From Spirochaeta thermophila DSM 6578 (GTDB lineage Bacteria > Spirochaetota > Spirochaetia > Winmispirales > Winmispiraceae): a stretch of 64,000 nucleotides of DNA. The stretch covers positions 248,001 through 312,000 of the forward strand of contig NC_017583.1 of assembly GCF_000184345.1 (NCBI RefSeq). Reading direction: 5' to 3'. Below the pieces are notes generated by a model. It had not been told where the DNA came from. It saw only the letters and a list, made by a program, of their open reading frames with translations, and did no database searches. Shown in pieces: positions 51,794 through 60,318 of this stretch; the first letter of the stretch is position 1, and each line of letters begins with the position of its first letter. Both the position numbers and the translations under genes were made by a program.

Positions 51794-53080
51794 ATGAAGA
51801 GAGTGTTGTGCCTCGTGCTTACCCTTTTCCTGCTCGCGGGAACGATCTTCGCCGGCGGGAAACAGGAAGGGGCGGCGGCCGGCAAGGTCACGCTCGACGT
51901 GCTCGCATACGGTGATGCGGCCAACGTGGAGGGACAGCAGTGGATCAGTATAGTGGAGGGATTCATGAGCGAGAATCCCGACATCGAGATCAAGTACGAG
52001 CTCCTCTACGACGAGGCGTATCACCAGAAACGGACGGCTCGTATCGCAGCCGGTGATGTGCCCGATCTCGCCTATCTGGGCGCCGATGCGAGGTGGGGAA
52101 AGGACTGGATGGAGGCGGGCCTTCTCGTGGATCACAGGAAGTGGCTCGATCCCGGGTACTATGACCTGAGCCTCATCCCGCCCATGGGGCCCAACGGCGA
52201 GGTATGGTACGTGCCGCTCGGCACCTCCAACATCACCACGGTCCTCTACATGAACCGTGCCCTGGTGGAGCAGCTCGGCTTCTCCGCACCCAAGACCTAT
52301 GAGGATCTCGTCGCCATGGTGCCTACCGCCCGGGCGAAGGGCCTCAATGTGGTCGAGATCGCAGGGGCCGATGGATGGGTGTGGGGCTCCTGTCTCATGT
52401 CGGGGGTCGTGGGCAGGATCACCGGCGATCCCACCTGGGTGCAGAAGGCGGTGAAGGGCGAGAAGAAGTTCACCGATCCCGAGTTTGTCGCCTCTCTCGC
52501 GCTGCTGAAGAAGATGGTGGACGACGGGGTGATCTCCTCCAAGTGCCTGCTCGTGAACTACGGAACCGCCCTCTCCAACTTCAACAACCAGAAGGCGCTC
52601 TTCATGATCGACGGGCAGTGGAGAGCTGGTGGTATAGATCCTACCCTTGCCGAGAACGTAGAGCTCCTTCCGATTCCCAAGCTTCCTGGTGAGAAGCCCA
52701 ATGTGGCCGGCTCCGCTGCAGCCGCCATCTCGGTGGGGTACGGTCTCACCAAGGCCGGGGCTGATGACCCTGCGAAGCGCGAGGCGGGACTCAGGTTCCT
52801 CCAGTACTTCAACAGCCCGATGTGGGTCGAGCAGCGACTCCGAGACGGTGCCATCGTGGCCCCCATTCTCAAGAACTTCCCGCTTCCGGATGACCTTCCC
52901 ACCATCGTGAAGAGGAAGGTGGTCTTCGCCCAGGGCGTGAAGGTGATCACCGACGTGATCGACGCTCATCTCTCGGGTGCCGCCAATGACGCCCTCAACG
53001 CAGGGATGCAGAAGATCGTGGGCGGCCAGGCCACGGCGGAAGAGGTGGCTGCTCAGGTGGAAAAGCTCGCCAGACAGTAA
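51794..53080 (+). CDS. sugar ABC transporter, substrate-binding protein
   Basis: A 428-residue family 1 extracellular solute-binding protein. The signal sequence MKRVLCLVLTLFLLAGTIFA is followed by GGKQEG, a mature N-terminus of a kind often seen in spirochaetes. It has no lipobox cysteine. The core has ENPDIEIKYELLYDEAYHQK, IAAGDVPDLAYLGADARWG, LYMNRALVEQLGFSAPKTYEDL and ALFMIDGQWRAGG. It binds oligosaccharide outside the membrane and delivers it to the permeases encoded next. A glucosamine-type glycan is inferred from the locus. A strong stem-loop follows the gene and probably raises its expression over the permeases. Confidence 0.9.
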   Translation: MKRVLCLVLTLFLLAGTIFAGGKQEGAAAGKVTLDVLAYGDAANVEGQQWISIVEGFMSENPDIEIKYELLYDEAYHQKRTARIAAGDVPDLAYLGADARWGKDWMEAGLLVDHRKWLDPGYYDLSLIPPMGPNGEVWYVPLGTSNITTVLYMNRALVEQLGFSAPKTYEDLVAMVPTARAKGLNVVEIAGADGWVWGSCLMSGVVGRITGDPTWVQKAVKGEKKFTDPEFVASLALLKKMVDDGVISSKCLLVNYGTALSNFNNQKALFMIDGQWRAGGIDPTLAENVELLPIPKLPGEKPNVAGSAAAAISVGYGLTKAGADDPAKREAGLRFLQYFNSPMWVEQRLRDGAIVAPILKNFPLPDDLPTIVKRKVVFAQGVKVITDVIDAHLSGAANDALNAGMQKIVGGQATAEEVAAQVEKLARQ

Positions 53081-53108
53081 TACGATTCTCGGTAGAGGGA
53101 AAGTGTGC

Positions 53109-53137
53109 GTGTGGGGGAGGGATTCCCTCCCCCACAC
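53109..53137 (+). terminator. strong intercistronic stem-loop between binding protein and permeases
   Basis: GTGTGGGGGAGGG (53109-53121) and CCCTCCCCCACAC (53125-53137) form a 13-bp perfect stem with a three-base loop. Only TTT follows. In binding-protein transporters such hairpins commonly protect the upstream message or partly terminate transcription. Confidence 0.7.
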
Positions 53138-53162
53138 TTTCGCAGGAAAGGAGCGTGCGTCG

Positions 53163-54077
53163 ATGACCGTTCGAGAACGAAGAGAACTGATGGGCTACTT
53201 TTCCCTGGTGGGGCCGGCCCTGCTCCTGTACACCCTCATTCTCGCCTATCCGGTGGTGTTCTCCCTCGGCTTGAGTTTCACGGACTACAATCCCAACGTC
53301 GAGGGTACGGGGAAGTTCGTGGGGGTGTCTCACTATCTGAGGATGGTCCGGGATCCCCTCTTCTGGCATGCCTTCAAGAACAATCTTATCGTAGTGGCGG
53401 TCTCGGTCTTCGGACAGATCCCCATAGGCTTCGTCCTCGCGTACATCCTCTATCGGAAGATGATACGCTCACCGAGATTCTTCCAGTCCGTGATCTTCCT
53501 CCCACAGTTTCTCTCCACGATCGTGGTGGGTATCCTCTGGAAACGCCTTTTCGAGGCGGATGGCCCGGTGGCGAGGCTCACTCAGTGGTTCACCCGAGAT
53601 CCTTCGGCTCAGTTCGATTACATGTTGCGGCCGGAGACCGTGATGTATCCCATCGCCTTCGTGCTCCTGTGGATGTACACAGGGTTCTACATGGTGGTCT
53701 TCCTCGCCAATCTGCAGAAGCTCGACGCCCAGCTCATCGAGGCGGCGAAGATAGACGGGGCCACGGAGCCGCAGATCTTCGTGAAGATCATCATGCCCCT
53801 TCTGTCGGGGACCATCCTCGTCTCCTCCATACTCGCCATTGCAGGGTCGCTCAAGAGCTTCGATCTCATCTTTGCCATCACCGACAGGGGGCTCACCCGG
53901 CAGAATGCCCTGGTACTCTCGATCTACATGTATCAGGTGGGATTCCACAACTACGATGATCCCCTCCGCTTCGCCTACGGGGCGACGATCGCCAACAGCA
54001 TCATCTTCATCAGCGTGGGACTCATCCTCCTCGCGAATTTCATATCGCGACAGTTCGCATCGAGAGGAGTGGAGTGA
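53163..54077 (+). CDS. sugar ABC transporter permease (MalF/UgpA type)
   Basis: A 304-residue inner-membrane protein with six hydrophobic segments and the permease EAA loop EAAKIDGATEPQIFVKIIMP near residue 200. The N-terminus RRELMGYFSLVGPALLLYT is typical of the family. AAGGAG lies about nine bases before ATG 53163. Its stop overlaps the next permease start in an ATGA. Confidence 0.92.
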   Translation: MTVRERRELMGYFSLVGPALLLYTLILAYPVVFSLGLSFTDYNPNVEGTGKFVGVSHYLRMVRDPLFWHAFKNNLIVVAVSVFGQIPIGFVLAYILYRKMIRSPRFFQSVIFLPQFLSTIVVGILWKRLFEADGPVARLTQWFTRDPSAQFDYMLRPETVMYPIAFVLLWMYTGFYMVVFLANLQKLDAQLIEAAKIDGATEPQIFVKIIMPLLSGTILVSSILAIAGSLKSFDLIFAITDRGLTRQNALVLSIYMYQVGFHNYDDPLRFAYGATIANSIIFISVGLILLANFISRQFASRGVE

Positions 54078-55213
54078 TGACAGGAACCAACGGCACGCAC
54101 ATCGTGGAAGGTAAGAGATCGCTTCCCGAGCGGGTGCTCATCATAGTCTCGAGGGTGTTCGCCTACGTGTTCCTCGGGTCATGGGCCCTGGTGACGCTTC
54201 TCCCCCTGTTCTGGCTCTCGTATTCCTCGTTCAAGTCGAACGAGGAGCTCAACAGGGACATCTTTGCGTTTCCGTACGAGCTTTTTGATAATCTCGATGA
54301 CGAGTATGTGGTGATACGGCCCAACCCGACCCTCAGGTATCCATATGATCCTAAGAAGGATACGCGTGAGCGGCTCATCATCGAGTCCACCTCGATCGCC
54401 CCCCAGCGGCGGATCCACGTGTTCTTCCTTCCCAAGGACGAGTTGCCCCCGCACATCGCCTCCCTCGAACCGGGGGACACCCTGCGGGTGAGGGACCTTC
54501 CTCCAAAGTTTCAGCGCCAGATCCACTGGAGGACGGTGTTCTTCAACTACATCTCGGCGATCTCCTACGGAAAGCTGGCCGGTAAGTTTGTCAACAGCGT
54601 GATCTATGCGGGCGTGTCCACGGTGCTCATCGTGCTCTTGAGCATCATGGTGGGGTTTGGTCTCAGCAAGTTCCCCTTTCGGAGGCTCTCACAGATCATC
54701 GGTGGGTACTTCGGCTTGGGGTACCTCCTGAGCATTCCCTCGATCATCATCCCGCTGTTCCTTCTCATGAGGAGCCTGCACCTGGTGGACACCAGGATCG
54801 GGGTGATCCTCGTCTACACCGCCTTTGGGCTCCCTCTCGGGGTGATGCTCTCCACCCAGTTCATCTCGGGGCTTCCATCGAGCCTGGTGGAGTCCGCTGC
54901 GATAGACGGGGCCTCGGTCTTCAGGACGTTCTGGAGCGTGATCCTCCCCATGTCCATGCCGGTGGCGGTGACCATCGCCATCATCAACGGGCTGGGGATA
55001 TGGAACGAGTTCGTGCTCGTGCTGGTGCTCGCGAGCTCCGAGGCGACCAAGTCGCTGCCTGTGGCGGTGTATGCCTTTACCTCGCTCACGAGCACACAGC
55101 TCGGGTGGCAGCTCGCCGCCCTCGTGCTGGTGACCCTTCCGGTGGTGATCCTGTATCTCGCCTTCAACAAGCGGATCACGGAGGGGGTCGTGGCCGGGGC
55201 GATCAAGGGGTGA
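54077..55213 (+). CDS. sugar ABC transporter permease (MalG/UgpE type) with large insertion
   Basis: A 378-residue permease with an EAA-like loop ESAAIDGASVFRTFWSVILP. It is about 90-100 residues longer than usual (family about 280). The extra segment (about residues 55-145) follows the first membrane helix. It is hydrophilic, with RPNPTLRYPYDPKKD and FLPKDELPPHIASLEPG, and should lie on the outer side of the membrane. It could contact the binding protein. No ATP-binding subunit gene follows, so a shared ATPase from elsewhere is expected. ATG 54077 is chosen. GTG 54074 is an alternative. Confidence 0.88.
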   Translation: MTGTNGTHIVEGKRSLPERVLIIVSRVFAYVFLGSWALVTLLPLFWLSYSSFKSNEELNRDIFAFPYELFDNLDDEYVVIRPNPTLRYPYDPKKDTRERLIIESTSIAPQRRIHVFFLPKDELPPHIASLEPGDTLRVRDLPPKFQRQIHWRTVFFNYISAISYGKLAGKFVNSVIYAGVSTVLIVLLSIMVGFGLSKFPFRRLSQIIGGYFGLGYLLSIPSIIIPLFLLMRSLHLVDTRIGVILVYTAFGLPLGVMLSTQFISGLPSSLVESAAIDGASVFRTFWSVILPMSMPVAVTIAIINGLGIWNEFVLVLVLASSEATKSLPVAVYAFTSLTSTQLGWQLAALVLVTLPVVILYLAFNKRITEGVVAGAIKG

Positions 55214-55219
55214 TGTGGT

Positions 55220-57022
55220 ATGGAAGAGAAGATCCTGAGACGGCTCGTCCATCGGCCGAGGCGTCTGGTGGTGAGAGGGGGTGTGCTGGAGGTGCCGGCC
55301 GGCGAGTGGACGGGGCTCGAGGGGGGGCGGTGCGGCCCGCCCCCTGCCGGGCCTGTCTCGTTCACCCGATCCTCCGGCCTTCCCCCTGAGGGGTTCCGGA
55401 TCGCGGTGGGCGCGGGGGGAATCTCGATCGAGGCGGGGGGCGATCCAGGGGCCTTCCGTGCGGTCCAGACCCTGCGGCTCCTCGCCGATCGGGAGGAGGG
55501 TGGCACGGTACGGGTGCCGTTCGTGGAGCTGGAGGACTGGCCGGATCTTCCCAGAAGAGGGCTCATGATTGACGTAAGCAGGGACAAGGTGCCGCGGCTT
55601 TCCACCCTTTTCTGGATTGTCGATGTGTGCGCCTTGCTCGGCCTCAACGAGCTCCAGCTCTACACCGAACACACCTTTGCGTATCGGGGACACGAGCGGG
55701 TCTGGAAGGATGCGGGCGCCTATACCCCTGAGGATGTCTCGCGTATCGTCTCGTATGCGGCCGAGCGGGGTATCACGGTGATCCCCAATCAGAACTCCCT
55801 GGGCCACATGGAACGGTGGTTCGCCCACCCGGAGTACCGTATCCTGGCCGAGAAACCCGAGGGGTTCATGGATCCGTGGGGGGTGTGGCGGGGGATCCCC
55901 ACCACCCTTTGCCCTGTGGACGAGCGGGTCTTCCCTTTCCTCGAGGATCTCTTCTCCCAGCTCTTCCCCCTTTTTCCCGCAGGGTTATGCAATGTAGGCG
56001 GAGATGAGCCTTTCGAGTTCGGGGTAGGAAGGAGTGCGGAGGAGGTGAAGAGAAAGGGTGCGGCGAGGGTGTACCTTTCGTACATGCTCAGACTCAAGGG
56101 CATAGTGGAGCGGTTCGGGAAGAGGATGCAGATGTGGGGGGACTTCGTGCTCTCTCACCCCGAGATACTGGGGGAGCTCCCCCGTGACGTGGAGGTGGCC
56201 GACTGGGGGTACGAGGCGGACTATCCCTTCGAGCGGAACGCTGTCCTGCTCGCAGAGGCGGGGATCCCCTTTTCCACGTGTGTGGGAACTTCCTGCTGGC
56301 TCTCCCTGGGGGGACGATGGCCGAATGCCCGGGAGAACATGAGGCGCGGGATTCGGGCTGCGGCCGCCCATGGTGGAAAGGGGGCGCTCCTCACTGAGTG
56401 GGGTGATCAGGGACACTTCCAGCAGTGGGTCACGATGCTCCTCCCCCTCGTTGCCTATGCCCTGGCCTCGTGGCACACCTCGGTGTTGGATGACGTGGAG
56501 GAGTGGGAGGATGAGACCACCCGGGTACTCTCCTCCCACGTGTACGGGGATCCCTCCGGGGCCCTCGCAGAGGCGCACCTCCTCCTCTCCTCCCTCCCTA
56601 CCATCGAGAAGGCCCACTTTCACAACAGCTCGCCCTTCGCGGTGTTGCTCATCGACCACGTGTATCCCTACTACCGGAAGGAATATCCTCGGCTCGCCAG
56701 CATGAGCTTCGATGAGGACAGGGAGCAGATCGAGCGTGCCTCTTCACTCATCGCGGGGGTGGAAGGCGGGGGAATCCTGGGGGATGAGCTCGACTTCACC
56801 GCCAGGATGTTGGGGTTCGCGGTGGAATTCGCACGGCACTTCCTCGCCACTCCCGACTTTTCGGTGGTGGAGATACCGCGGGAGGTGCGAAGGAGCCTCG
56901 CGGAGCATCTCGACGCGCTTCTCTTCGAGTACGAGGTGCGATGGAAGCTGAGGAACAGGGAGGGGGGATTCGAGGACAGTGTGGGGAGGTTACGGGCGCT
57001 CAGAAGCGTGCTCATGCATTGA
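55220..57022 (+). CDS. intracellular beta-N-acetylhexosaminidase, glycoside hydrolase family 20
   Basis: A 600-residue protein without signal peptide. Residues 1-100 form the GH20b-like alpha/beta domain ending in AFRAVQTLRLLADR. The barrel has DLPRRGLMIDVSRDKVP, NELQLYTEHTFAYRGHE and VIPNQNSLGHMERW, then the catalytic Asp-Glu pair in LCNVGGDEPFEFG near residue 260, and MQMWGDFVLSHPE. It uses substrate-assisted catalysis and needs the 2-acetamido group, so it acts on acetylated sugars. It starts six bases after the second permease gene, so it is co-expressed with the importer and acts on what is imported. Confidence 0.9.
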   Translation: MEEKILRRLVHRPRRLVVRGGVLEVPAGEWTGLEGGRCGPPPAGPVSFTRSSGLPPEGFRIAVGAGGISIEAGGDPGAFRAVQTLRLLADREEGGTVRVPFVELEDWPDLPRRGLMIDVSRDKVPRLSTLFWIVDVCALLGLNELQLYTEHTFAYRGHERVWKDAGAYTPEDVSRIVSYAAERGITVIPNQNSLGHMERWFAHPEYRILAEKPEGFMDPWGVWRGIPTTLCPVDERVFPFLEDLFSQLFPLFPAGLCNVGGDEPFEFGVGRSAEEVKRKGAARVYLSYMLRLKGIVERFGKRMQMWGDFVLSHPEILGELPRDVEVADWGYEADYPFERNAVLLAEAGIPFSTCVGTSCWLSLGGRWPNARENMRRGIRAAAAHGGKGALLTEWGDQGHFQQWVTMLLPLVAYALASWHTSVLDDVEEWEDETTRVLSSHVYGDPSGALAEAHLLLSSLPTIEKAHFHNSSPFAVLLIDHVYPYYRKEYPRLASMSFDEDREQIERASSLIAGVEGGGILGDELDFTARMLGFAVEFARHFLATPDFSVVEIPREVRRSLAEHLDALLFEYEVRWKLRNREGGFEDSVGRLRALRSVLMH

Positions 57023-57258
57023 TGTCCCATATGTGGCGGTACCATGGGCCTTCTACGGTGGTTCGCACTCCTCACGGGTGCCTCGGGTGGGAGGGCTGAT
57101 CCCTCCTCCGGGTGAAGGTGCGGCATCGGTCCTGGCGACCTGTCCGAGGCTGTTCTGCAAGATGCGCTCTTCTTTTCGAATCGTGGGAGATCCGTTCCTC
57201 TCACCTGTGGTATGGTGAGATAGAGTAGTGATGTGATCTTACAAGACAAGGAGGCGGT

Positions 57259-58932
57259 ATGCGACGAGTGTTCATCTCACACGCAGGGTATCCAAAAGAG
57301 GGGGCGAAGTACGTGGTGGTGGAGTCTGATGTGCCTGTGGAGGGGATGTTCCGGGTGGTGGATACGAGAGGAAAGGTGGTGTACGAGGGAAGGTTCGATC
57401 GCCCGGTGAAGGTGTCGGGGTGGAGGCGTGGGTGGTTCGCGAGGGGTGAGTTCTCCGAGGTGAGGGAGCCCGGTGAGTATGCGGTGTGTCTCGAGGATGG
57501 GATACGCTCGGAGTACTTTCCCATTGCCGAGGACTTCCCTTCGCTCTTCCTCGAGGATATCGTCTTCTACTTCAGAGGCCAACGGTGCTCGGGGGTGTAC
57601 GACAGAAAGGATCGGTCGGTGCCTCTCTACGGTTCGGATCGGAAGGTGGACGTCCATGGGGGCTGGTACGATGCATCCGGTGATTTCAGCAAGTATCTCT
57701 CCCACCTTGCCTACACCAACTACATGTGTCCTCAGCACACAGGCCTTGTGGTATGGTCGTTTCTCCATGGCTATGAGCTCCTTAGCGCCAGGGGGTTTCC
57801 CCGTTTTAGCCTCGAGAGGGTGAAGGAGGAGGCCCTCTACGGGGCGGACTTCCTGGTGCGGATGCAGGATCCTGAGGGGTTCTTTTACCTTACTGTGTTT
57901 GACAGGTGGTCGCATGATCCTGAACAGCGAGAGGTGTGTAGCTACGAGACCCAACATGGTATAAAGACTGCCGACTACAAGGCGGGGTTCAGGATGGGGG
58001 CAGGGGCGGCGATCGCCGCTCTCGCTCGGGCCTCTCTCCTCGGGGAGGCGTCGGACTACTCACCTGAGGAATACCTTGCTGTTGCCGAACGGGGATTTTC
58101 ACACCTGCTGGTTCATAACGCAGAGTATCTTCCTGATGGGAAGGAGAACATCATCGATGAGTACTGCGCTCTGCTTGCGGCGGTGGAGCTCTATCGAGCG
58201 ACGGGTAAGGAGACGTACCGGAAGGCGGCCGAGGAGTTCTTCTCACGGCTCGAGGGACGGCTCACTCCGGAAGGAGTACTCATGGCGGACGAGGGGGGCC
58301 AGCGGTCGTTCTTTCATGCGGTGGAGGCGGGATTCCCGTATGTGAGTGTGCTCCGGATGAGAGAGGTTCTGAGGGAGGATGGAGTCCTGGTGGAGCGGGC
58401 TGAGGAGTTCATAAAGCGGGCCCTTGCCGCCGAACTGGCGCGAAGCCGAGAGGTGCCCAACCCGTTCGGCTATCCCCGTCAGTACGTGAAGCTTCCCGGC
58501 AAGGAGGGACGGGTGCAGTTCTTCGTCCCTCACGAGAACGAGAGCGGCTACTGGTGGCAGGGGGAGAACGCACGCCTGGCCTCCCTCGCGGCTGCGTCCT
58601 TCTGGGCTGTCGGCGAGGGGATGGGGGGCGGGGAACTCCGGACCTATGGCGAGGCGCCGATCTACTGGATACTGGGGCTCAATCCCTTCGACGTGTGCAT
58701 GATGCAGGGGAAGGGGCGTCACAGTCCTCCCTATGAGCGAGGTTTCCCCAACGCGCCGGGAGGGATCTGCAATGGGATCACCTCCGGGGTGGACGATGAG
58801 GAGGATATCGCCTTCCTCCCCGAGCCGTACGCCTCGGACATGGCGCACCGGTGGCGGTGGGCGGAGCAGTGGATACCTCACGCGGCGTGGTTCTTCCTTG
58901 CCCTCTCGATATATGCACACTACGGAGGGTAA
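57259..58932 (+). CDS. glycoside hydrolase family 9 protein, cytoplasmic (possible exo-beta-glucosaminidase)
   Basis: A 557-residue protein with an N-terminal Ig-like CelD_N domain (about 1-85: RRVFISHAGYPKEGAKYVVV) and a GH9 (alpha/alpha)6 barrel. The catalytic base region is HGGWYDASGDFSKYLSHLAY near 130-150, and the acid Glu probably lies in WRWAEQWIPHAAWF near the end. No signal peptide or cellulose-binding module is present. Cellulases of this family are normally secreted, whereas cytoplasmic GH9 enzymes of chitobiose operons (Vibrio type) cleave glucosaminides. After deacetylation GH20 could no longer act, so a glucosaminidase would fit. AAGGAGG precedes the ATG. The 236 bases upstream hold no gene that I can see. 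Confidence 0.82.
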   Translation: MRRVFISHAGYPKEGAKYVVVESDVPVEGMFRVVDTRGKVVYEGRFDRPVKVSGWRRGWFARGEFSEVREPGEYAVCLEDGIRSEYFPIAEDFPSLFLEDIVFYFRGQRCSGVYDRKDRSVPLYGSDRKVDVHGGWYDASGDFSKYLSHLAYTNYMCPQHTGLVVWSFLHGYELLSARGFPRFSLERVKEEALYGADFLVRMQDPEGFFYLTVFDRWSHDPEQREVCSYETQHGIKTADYKAGFRMGAGAAIAALARASLLGEASDYSPEEYLAVAERGFSHLLVHNAEYLPDGKENIIDEYCALLAAVELYRATGKETYRKAAEEFFSRLEGRLTPEGVLMADEGGQRSFFHAVEAGFPYVSVLRMREVLREDGVLVERAEEFIKRALAAELARSREVPNPFGYPRQYVKLPGKEGRVQFFVPHENESGYWWQGENARLASLAAASFWAVGEGMGGGELRTYGEAPIYWILGLNPFDVCMMQGKGRHSPPYERGFPNAPGGICNGITSGVDDEEDIAFLPEPYASDMAHRWRWAEQWIPHAAWFFLALSIYAHYGG

Positions 58933-58953
58933 GGGGCGTCTGGGGTGTTCGGC

Positions 58954-58982
58954 TTGCAGGAGGGGAGGCTCCCGGCTATAGT
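58954..58982 (+). promoter_or_regulatory. promoter of the ATP-type PFK gene, predicted leaderless
   Basis: TTGCAG (58954-58959), 17 bases, TATAGT (58977-58982). The ATG at 58990 lies eight bases after the -10 box. The only Shine-Dalgarno-like sequence lies upstream of the -10 box, so it would not be in the mRNA. Confidence 0.6.
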
Positions 58983-58989
58983 TACAGCT

Positions 58990-60309
58990 ATGGAGAAGAT
59001 GTTGTTCGAGATTACCTCGCTGGGCACGCCAAAGATCCCTTCCCCCATCGGTCTCTCGACGGTGGTAGGTGATTCGATCGCCAACTATGTGGGCGATGAG
59101 GAGGGGATTCTCCACAGGATAGAGGTGCGGAAGGGCGAGCAGGTGGCGGCGGACGAGACCGTGGTGCTCGAGAAGGCGGGGCCTCGCGAGAGGCTCTACT
59201 TCGATCCCAAGCACGTGCACGCGGGGATCATCACCTGCGGGGGGCTCTGCCCGGGACTGAACGATGTGATCAGATCGATCGTCCGATGCCTGTGGCTCAG
59301 GTACGGGGTGAGGAGGATCTCAGGGATCCAGTTCGGCTATCGAGGGCTGCTCCCCGAGTACCAGTATCCGGTGATCCCGCTCGATCCCGAGGTGGTGGAC
59401 GATATCCACAAGCTGGGGGGTACGATACTGGGTTCTTCCCGGGGCGGTGGGGAACGTACCGAGGAGCTGGTGGATGCCCTCGAGCAGCTCAACATCAACG
59501 TGCTCTTCACCATAGGTGGCGATGGGACGCAGCGGGGGGCCTTGAGGATGGCGAAGGAGATCGAGCGCCGGGGGCTCAAGATCGCGGTGGTGGGGGTGCC
59601 GAAGACCATCGACAACGACATCATGTACATCGACAAGTCGTTCGGGTTCGAGACCGCGGTGGCGCTCGCGGCCCAGGCGGTCTCGGCGGCGCACACCGAG
59701 GCGCACTCGGCCATCAATGGGATAGGTTTGGTGAAGGTGATGGGCAGGGAGTCGGGGTTCATCGCGGCGCACACGGCGCTCGCGGTGCACGAGGCGAACT
59801 TCGTGCTCATCCCCGAGGTGCCGTTCGACCTCGAGGGTGAGAACGGCCTGCTCGTCCACCTGGAACGGCGGCTCGCGAGGCGCAACCACGCGGTGATCAT
59901 CGTCGCAGAGGGGGCGGGCCAGGACCTGATGGGCCCCTCCGAGGAACGGGACGAGTCAGGGAACGTGAAACTGCGGGACATCGGGGCGTTCCTGAAGGAT
60001 CGCATAAAGGAGTACTTCGGCAGGCGTGGTATTCCCATCAACCTGCGGTACATCGATCCGAGCTACATGATCCGCAGCGCGCCGGCGTGTGCCTCGGACT
60101 CGGTGTACTGTTCCCGCCTGGGGACGAACGCGGTACATGCCGCCATGGCGGGCAAGACGCGGCTCGTGATCGGCCTGGTGAACAACCACTTCGTTCACCT
60201 CCCGATGGAGGTGGTGGTCTCCCAGAGGAAGAGGATCGATCCCGAGGGGAGTCTCTGGCGGGACGTGCTCGAGGCCACGCAGCAGCCCTTGCGGATGGAG
60301 AACGACTAG
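58990..60309 (+). CDS. 6-phosphofructokinase, ATP-type subgroup
   Basis: A 439-residue PFK with a 70-residue N-terminal extension ([20 protein letters not shown]), as in the long PFKs of spirochaetes and plants. Motifs are [39 protein letters not shown] (Gly after the second Asp, which marks ATP use), [33 protein letters not shown] and [15 protein letters not shown]. It phosphorylates fructose 6-phosphate irreversibly. Its different phosphoryl donor from the enzyme at 47660 would let the cell choose between two routes. It is followed after nine bases by a phosphatase gene. Confidence 0.87.
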   Translation: MEKMLFEITSLGTPKIPSPIGLSTVVGDSIANYVGDEEGILHRIEVRKGEQVAADETVVLEKAGPRERLYFDPKHVHAGIITCGGLCPGLNDVIRSIVRCLWLRYGVRRISGIQFGYRGLLPEYQYPVIPLDPEVVDDIHKLGGTILGSSRGGGERTEELVDALEQLNINVLFTIGGDGTQRGALRMAKEIERRGLKIAVVGVPKTIDNDIMYIDKSFGFETAVALAAQAVSAAHTEAHSAINGIGLVKVMGRESGFIAAHTALAVHEANFVLIPEVPFDLEGENGLLVHLERRLARRNHAVIIVAEGAGQDLMGPSEERDESGNVKLRDIGAFLKDRIKEYFGRRGIPINLRYIDPSYMIRSAPACASDSVYCSRLGTNAVHAAMAGKTRLVIGLVNNHFVHLPMEVVVSQRKRIDPEGSLWRDVLEATQQPLRMEND

Positions 60310-60318
60310 GGAGGGGCT

